From Henckelia pumila (lineage: Eukaryota; Streptophyta; Magnoliopsida; Lamiales; Gesneriaceae), in assembly GCF_033568475.1 (NCBI RefSeq), contig NC_133122.1, forward strand, positions 147,884,861 to 147,948,860: a stretch of DNA of 64,000 bases, in the 5' to 3' direction. Shown here piece by piece: positions 58,953 through 64,000 of the stretch. The translations under genes were made by a program, and so were the position numbers. The notes beneath the pieces were generated by a model that searched no databases, was not told where the DNA came from, and saw nothing but the letters and a program-made list of their open reading frames with translations. Each line of letters starts with the position of its first letter. Positions within the stretch are counted from its first letter, which is position 1.

Positions 58953-58989
58953 ATTCTTCCCCCCTTAAATTGAATTTCGTCCTCGAAAT
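58953..58989 (-). promoter_or_regulatory. Polypurine tract and perfect hairpin before the 3' LTR
   Basis: On the minus strand, ATTTCGAGGACGAAAT (6-bp perfect arms, AGGA loop) is followed by the purine tract AAGGGGGGAAGAAT and then the LTR. Confidence 0.75.
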
Positions 58990-58998
58990 TTAAAGTAC

Positions 58999-61900
58999 TT
59001 ACCCGAACAACCCCGGGTAGCGAGTTCTCATGTCTGCCTCGGTCTCCCAAGTAGCTTCCTCCTCTGAGTGATTCAGCCACTGGACTCTGACCATCGGTAT
59101 GACCCGCGTCCTAAGCCTCCGCTCCTCCCTAGCCAAGATCCGCACTGACCTCTCCTCATACACTAGATCTGGCGGCATCTGCAAGGGCTCGAAATCCAAC
59201 ACATGCGACGGGTTAGAGACATATCTCCGAAGCATGGATACATGGAAAACGTTGTGCACTGCCGCTAGCCCTGGTGGTAGAGCTAAACGGTAGGCCAACG
59301 TGCCAACTCTCTCCAAGATCTCGAATGGCCCTATATACCTCAGATTAAGCTTGCTTCTCCGGCCAAAATGCACTACTCCCTTCATAGGTGACACCTTCAG
59401 GAATACGTGATCACCTACAGCAAACTCCAAATCTCGTCGTCTGGTATCTGCATAACTCTTCTGACGACTCTGAGCAGTCCTCATCCGATCTCGAATCTGA
59501 GTCACAATGTCATCTGTCTGCTGCACAATCTCAGGACCCAGTAAAATCCGCTCACCAACCTCATCCCAATGCACAAGAGATCTGCATCTCCTCCCATACA
59601 ATGCTGCATAAGGAGCCATACCTATAGACGACTGAAAACTGTTGTTATAGGTAAACTCCACTAATGGCAGTCTAGTTTCCCAAGAGCCCTGAAAATCAAT
59701 GACACAAGCTCTCAGAAGATCCTCGAGAACCTGGATTACTCTCTCAGACTGACCATCTGTCTGGGGATGGAAAGCTGTGCTGAACAAAAGTCTAGTCCCC
59801 AATGCTGTGTGCAGACTCTTCCAAAACACAGATGTGAATCTCGGATCTCTGTCTGACACAATCGACACTGGTATGCCATGCAGTCTAACAATCTCCTTGA
59901 TGTAAAGCTCTGCATACTGTGTCAATGAGTAGGTAGTCCTCACCGGCAAGAAATGAGCTGACTTGGTGAGTCTATCCATAATCACCCAAATCGCTGTGCA
60001 ACCTCTGGCACTCCTCGGTAAGCCAACCACAAAGTCCATCGTAATATTCTCCCATTTCCATTCCGGAATAGGAAGAGGTCTAAGAACTCCTGCTGGACGC
60101 TGATGCTCTGCCTTGACTTGCTGACAAGTCAAGCACTCTGACACCACTCTCCCGATGTCACTCTTCATCCCGGGCCACCAATACAATAGCTGCAAATCTT
60201 TGTACATCTTCGTACTTCCGGGGTGAATGGAGTACGGAGATGTGTGAGCCTCTGCTAAAATCTCAGCTCTCAACTGATCGACGTTCGGTACCCACATCCT
60301 ACCACGGTATTGAACGATACCATCCACCACTGTATACAAGAGGTTACCCCTAGCCTCATCTCTCTGTCTCCATCGCTGCAACTCCTCATCAGCAGACTGT
60401 CCATCCCTGATCCGATCTCGCAGAACTGGCTGCACCGTCAACACTGACAAGCTCGGTGCATGACCACTCGGATAACACTCCAAGTCAAATCTCTGAATCT
60501 CGCTCTGTAGTGGTAACTGTACGGTCAAACATGAGACCACTGATGACTTCCGACTCAAAGCATCTACTACTACATTAGCTTTACCCGGATGGTAGCTAAT
60601 GTCACAGTCATAATCTTTCACCAACTCCAACCATTGGCGCTGTCTCATGTTCAACTCCTTCTGTGTGAAGAAGTACTTGAGACTCTTGTGGTCTGTGAAA
60701 ATCTTGCACTTCTCGCCATAAAGATAGTGCCTCCAGATTTTCAAAGCGAAAACCACTGCTGCTAACTCCAAGTCATGCGTCGGGTAATTCTGCTCGTGAA
60801 ACTTCAGCTGCCTCGACGCATACACAATAACCTTACCACACTGCATAAGTACTACGCCTAAACCTAGCTTAGATGTGTCGGTGTACACCACTAACTCCTC
60901 GTGTGGTACTGTCACTGCTAACACCGGTGCAGTAGTGAGTGCTTCCTTCAGCTGATCAAAGCTCCTCTGACAGTCTGAACTCCAGATAAACTTCGCATTC
61001 TTTTTGGTTAAGGAAGTCAAGGGTACTGCAATAGAGGAAAAACCCTTGATGAACTTCCTATAATATCCTGCCAAACCCAAGAAACTGCGAATCTCCGAAG
61101 CATTCTTCGGAATACCCCAATTCTGCACTGCCTCAACCTTCGACTGATCCACTGCAATCCCATCTCTCGAAATAATGTGGCCAAGAAATGCCACCTGCTC
61201 GAGCCAAAACTCGCACTTGCTGAACTTGGCATACAACCGATGCTCCCTCAAGGTCTGCAAGGCTGTCTGTAGATGTTGTCTATGCTCCTCAATGCTCCTA
61301 GAGTAGATCAAGATATCATCAATGAAAACTATGATGAACTGATCTAGATACGGCTGAAAAACTCGGTTCATGAGATCCATGAAAACCGCTGGAGCATTGG
61401 TCATCCCAAATGGCATCACTAGGAACTCGTAATGCCCATACCGTGTCCGAAAAGCAGTCTTGGACACATCTGCCTCTCTAACTCGTAGCTGATGGTAACC
61501 AGATCGCAGGTCGATCTTGGAGAACACTGAAGCTCCCTGCAACTGATCAAATAAATCCTCTATCCTTGGCAGTGGATACTTGTTCTTCACTGTGATCCTG
61601 TTGAGCTCTCGGTAATCGATGCACAATCTCATACTGCCATCCTTCTTCTTCACAAATAACACCGGAGCTCCCCATGGAGAAAAGCTAGGACGAACAAAGC
61701 CTTTCTCTAACAACTCCTGAATCTGCTCTTTCAACTCTTTCATCTCGGTAGGAGCAAGTCTGTACGGTGCCTTAGAGATAGGCACGGTGTCTGGCACTAA
61801 CTCAATGCTGAACTCCACATCTCTCACTGGTGGAATTCCTGCAACATCCTCCGGAAATACATCCGGAAAGTCACGAACCACCTCTATCTCTGACAAAGAT

Positions 61901-62372
61901 CTGCTAGATGGTTCTGAGGCCGTGACAATACTAGCTAGAAACCCCTGGCAACCCCGTCTCAACAACTTCCTCGCCTGGATGAGAGATATCACCTGAGGAA
62001 TATCACTGCTCTGAGATGCATGAAAAGTGAACGGGTCGCCTACTGTAGGTCTCACTGACACCGATCTCCGACGAAAATCAATCAAAGCTCCATTGACTGT
62101 CAACCATTCCATACCCAAAATCAAATCGAAACCACTCAATGGCAAAACCACCACATCTGCTCGAATGGAGTGTCCCTGCAGCTCCAACTCCAGTCCTCGA
62201 ATAACCTTCGAGGTAGAAATAATCTGCCCTGACGGCATAGTAACATCATACCTACTGTCAATAATCTCAGGTGTGATGCCTACCCGCCTGATAAACTCCA
62301 GGGAGATAAACGAATGCGTAGCCCCTGAATCTAGCAACGCAAACGTGGAGTTGCCTCCAACTAGAATTCTCC
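58999..62372 (-). CDS. Gypsy pol polyprotein: protease-RT-RNase H-integrase-chromodomain, intact
   Basis: Over 1,100 codons are open without interruption. Protease [12 protein letters not shown]; reverse transcriptase [27 protein letters not shown] and the complete catalytic [11 protein letters not shown]; RNase [18 protein letters not shown] with DALSRKS at its end; integrase zinc finger ([22 protein letters not shown]) and DDE core ([22 protein letters not shown], then a glutamate in [15 protein letters not shown]); chromodomain-like tail ending [20 protein letters not shown]. The first in-frame residues upstream of protease (GRILVGG) follow an intron-like acceptor at 62373, so the frame probably joins gag by splicing rather than starting at its own ATG. 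All catalytic residues I can check are present. Confidence 0.93.
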
Positions 62373-62576
62373 CTACACGCAGAAAATTCCCAACAATTTC
62401 ATACCACTACCAAACTTTTTCCAACGAGTCACTACTAACCCTTAATTCTAATCACAAGTAAAACATGCTTCTTATTCTAACATGCAGATAGATAACCCAA
62501 AGAACAACAATTCCATAAAGAAAAACGAAATTCTTAACCAAAGGAACAATTATAAAATACTAGGGATAAGATATAC
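62373..62576 (-). other. Putative 204-nt intron between gag and pol
   Basis: On the minus strand it begins GTATATCTTATCC and ends TTTTCTGCGTGTAG. Removing it joins ...LIT-G to G-RILVGG in one frame (the split codon is G + GG). The interval is T-rich with several stops in the pol frame and has no homologous coding content, whereas related gypsy elements read straight across this point. Confidence 0.65.
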
Positions 62577-63466
62577 CGGTGATCAAGGAGGTGTCTAGGT
62601 CTGCCTCCTCTGCCTACATGACGAACACTCTACTAGCAGTGTTCTTCTTCCTTGGGCAGTTAGCTATCTGATGCCCTGGCTCTCTGCAGTGGTAACAAAC
62701 TCCTGCTCCCAACAGACAAGGCCCCGAATGCATCTTCTGACACTTCGGGCAAGTAGGAAAACCTATAGCATTAGGGCCCCCCCCACTCTGCTGCTGTGGC
62801 CTCTGCTGCGGATTCGGGCCCTTAGCCGGCCCAGTAAACTGCTTCTTCGCAGGAGGCTGCGAAGATGGTTGCTGATACCCCGACTGAAACTGTCTCTTCC
62901 CCTGCTGCTCTCGCTGCATCTCTCTCCTACCCTCATCTGACCTCAGTGCTCTACTAACTGCCGCCTCATATGTAGCGACGTCCATCATACGTATGTCGTG
63001 CTTAATATCCGCTCTCAGTCCCTCCACAAACTGTCTCATCTTCTCCGGTGAACTGTCTGCAATCAGAGGCACAAAATGACAGCCCCGCTCGAACTGGCTC
63101 ACGTACTCCACAACAGACCTGTCCCCCTGTCGGAGACTCATAAACTCCTGGATCATGCGACTCCTTACATCCTCCGTGAAATACTTGGCGTAGAAGACAC
63201 GCCTGAACTCCGCCCAAGACAGTGTAGGGAGGTGTACTCCCCTGGCAGCACCCTCCCACCAAAGAGCTGCGTCTCCTCTCAACATATACGTCGCACAGTT
63301 CACCCTGTCCGCATCTGTGATCCCCATGTAAGCAAAGATGGACTCCAAAGAACGAATCCACCCCTCAGCCACCAATGGAGCGGTGGTACCAAGGAACTCC
63401 TTCGGCCCCTTCTTCTGGAACCGCTCAGCTACGTCCTCCTCATGGGACATTCTGGGACATGAAACC
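62577..63466 (-). pseudogene. Gypsy gag, N-terminally truncated, ending in an in-frame UAG
   Basis: First ATG at 63448-63450; the sequence further upstream is LTR. It contains the retrotransposon gag domain (EGWIRSLESIFAYMGITDAD, DAALWWEGAARG, FVEGLRADIKHDI), a Gln/Pro-rich linker, a CX2CX3HX3C variant (CPKCQKMHSGPC) and a classical knuckle CYHCREPGHQIANC. A TAG at 62614-62616 follows RVFVM; twelve more codons (AEEADLDTSLIT) continue in frame to the intron donor. Compared with relatives, an N-terminal region is missing. Confidence 0.88.
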
Positions 63467-64000
63467 TGTAACACCCGGTATTTTTAATTACATAAATCCG
63501 CCTGCATAATTAGGATATTTAATTATTTAAATTTATGATTTATGGGTTAAATAATTATGTGAATTATTTGTGCATGATTTAATTTATTTTTTTTAAGCAT
63601 TTAACCCATAATTAGTGATTTTTATGATTTTTAGTATTTTTATTATTTGATCGCGTAGACGGGACCGTGGACGGACGAGATGACAACTTTCGAGCCAAAT
63701 TATTTTATGAGCCTTTTTGGAGCCTTAAAATATTATTTTGAGTTTTATTATCTCAAAATTTTAAGTATTTAATTTTATATAATTTTAGGAGTCCATTTTA
63801 TTCAAAATTAGCCATAATATTGACTTTTTAGTATTTTTAAAATTCCCTTAAATTGTTATTTCGAGATTTTTATTTTGTTATCAGATTTTTTTTAAAAGTT
63901 TTAATTAGGAGTTTAAGTTGTATATTTAATATTTAAAACTTTTTATCCTTATTTATTTAACCTATATTTTAATTAACACAAAAATTAAACCTATTCTACC
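63467..64000 (+). repeat. LTR of the same gypsy family in inverted orientation, runs off the window
   Basis: Starts TGTAACACCCGGTATTT on the plus strand, the same start that the 3' LTR has on the minus strand at 58952. Shared landmarks such as GCGTAGACGGGACCGTGG confirm the family. It abuts truncated gag, so it is not the normal 5' LTR, which would read in the other direction. Confidence 0.9.

Larger units (their letters stand above)
56260..63466 (-). mobile_element. Ty3/gypsy chromovirus with intact pol, 5' end lost
   Basis: In element orientation (right to left): truncated gag, intron-like gap, intact pol, polypurine tract, 3' LTR. The 5' LTR and primer-binding site are absent: gag is cut at 63467, where an inverted LTR of the same family starts. 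It is inserted in the CACTA end. The long pol frame suggests a comparatively recent insertion. Confidence 0.9.

Overview
The window is plant nuclear DNA, almost certainly from a eudicot. Three intron-containing plant genes with GT-AG splice sites sit in an AT-rich gene island at about 20-41 kb. Both flanks are nested plant retrotransposons (Ty1/copia and Ty3/gypsy), with hAT-like, CACTA and Stowaway-type elements, SINEs and long foldback elements. The repeat style resembles Lamiales/asterid genomes, but that is an inference; no organism-specific gene fixes the species.

Left flank (1-16.7 kb). A degenerate copia element on the minus strand (gag, protease, primer-binding site, 1.9-kb LTR) runs off the left edge. 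Next is a GC-rich hAT-like remnant split by a complete but dead gypsy chromovirus (4844-14668). The 3' LTR of that gypsy was itself entered by a second family that now survives as a solo LTR with a perfect 5-bp target duplication (11446-13822). A decayed LTR-like stretch and two Stowaway MITEs follow.

Gene island (20-41 kb). An SBP-box factor of the SPL9/15 type, with an intact miR156 site (21018-22787), is followed on the same strand by an OEP16-3 / complex I B14.7 gene of the TIM17/22/23 family (coding 24278-25735). As I recall, this pair is also adjacent in Arabidopsis (At2g42200-At2g42210), which supports SPL9 orthology. About 8 kb of repeat-rich spacer leads to an 11-exon TGA bZIP factor of the TGA9/TGA10 clade (34371-40385) with a striking His/Gln-rich N terminus. 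All three reading frames are intact across their splice sites.

Right flank (41-64 kb). TA-microsatellite-associated MITEs, a hAT-like element with a perfect 8-bp target duplication and a G-quadruplex motif, a tRNA-derived SINE and a foldback element with perfect 30-bp ends precede a deep nest. A copia element (46506) is interrupted by a non-coding gypsy with 3-kb LTRs (47461). Its 3' LTR is interrupted by a CACTA end (54988), which is interrupted by a minus-strand gypsy with a long intact pol frame (56260-63466), which abuts an LTR of its own family in inverted orientation (63467-64000). The most unusual signal is in that last gypsy: a 204-nt GT-AG interval between gag and protease whose removal puts gag and pol in one frame, broken only by one UAG codon.
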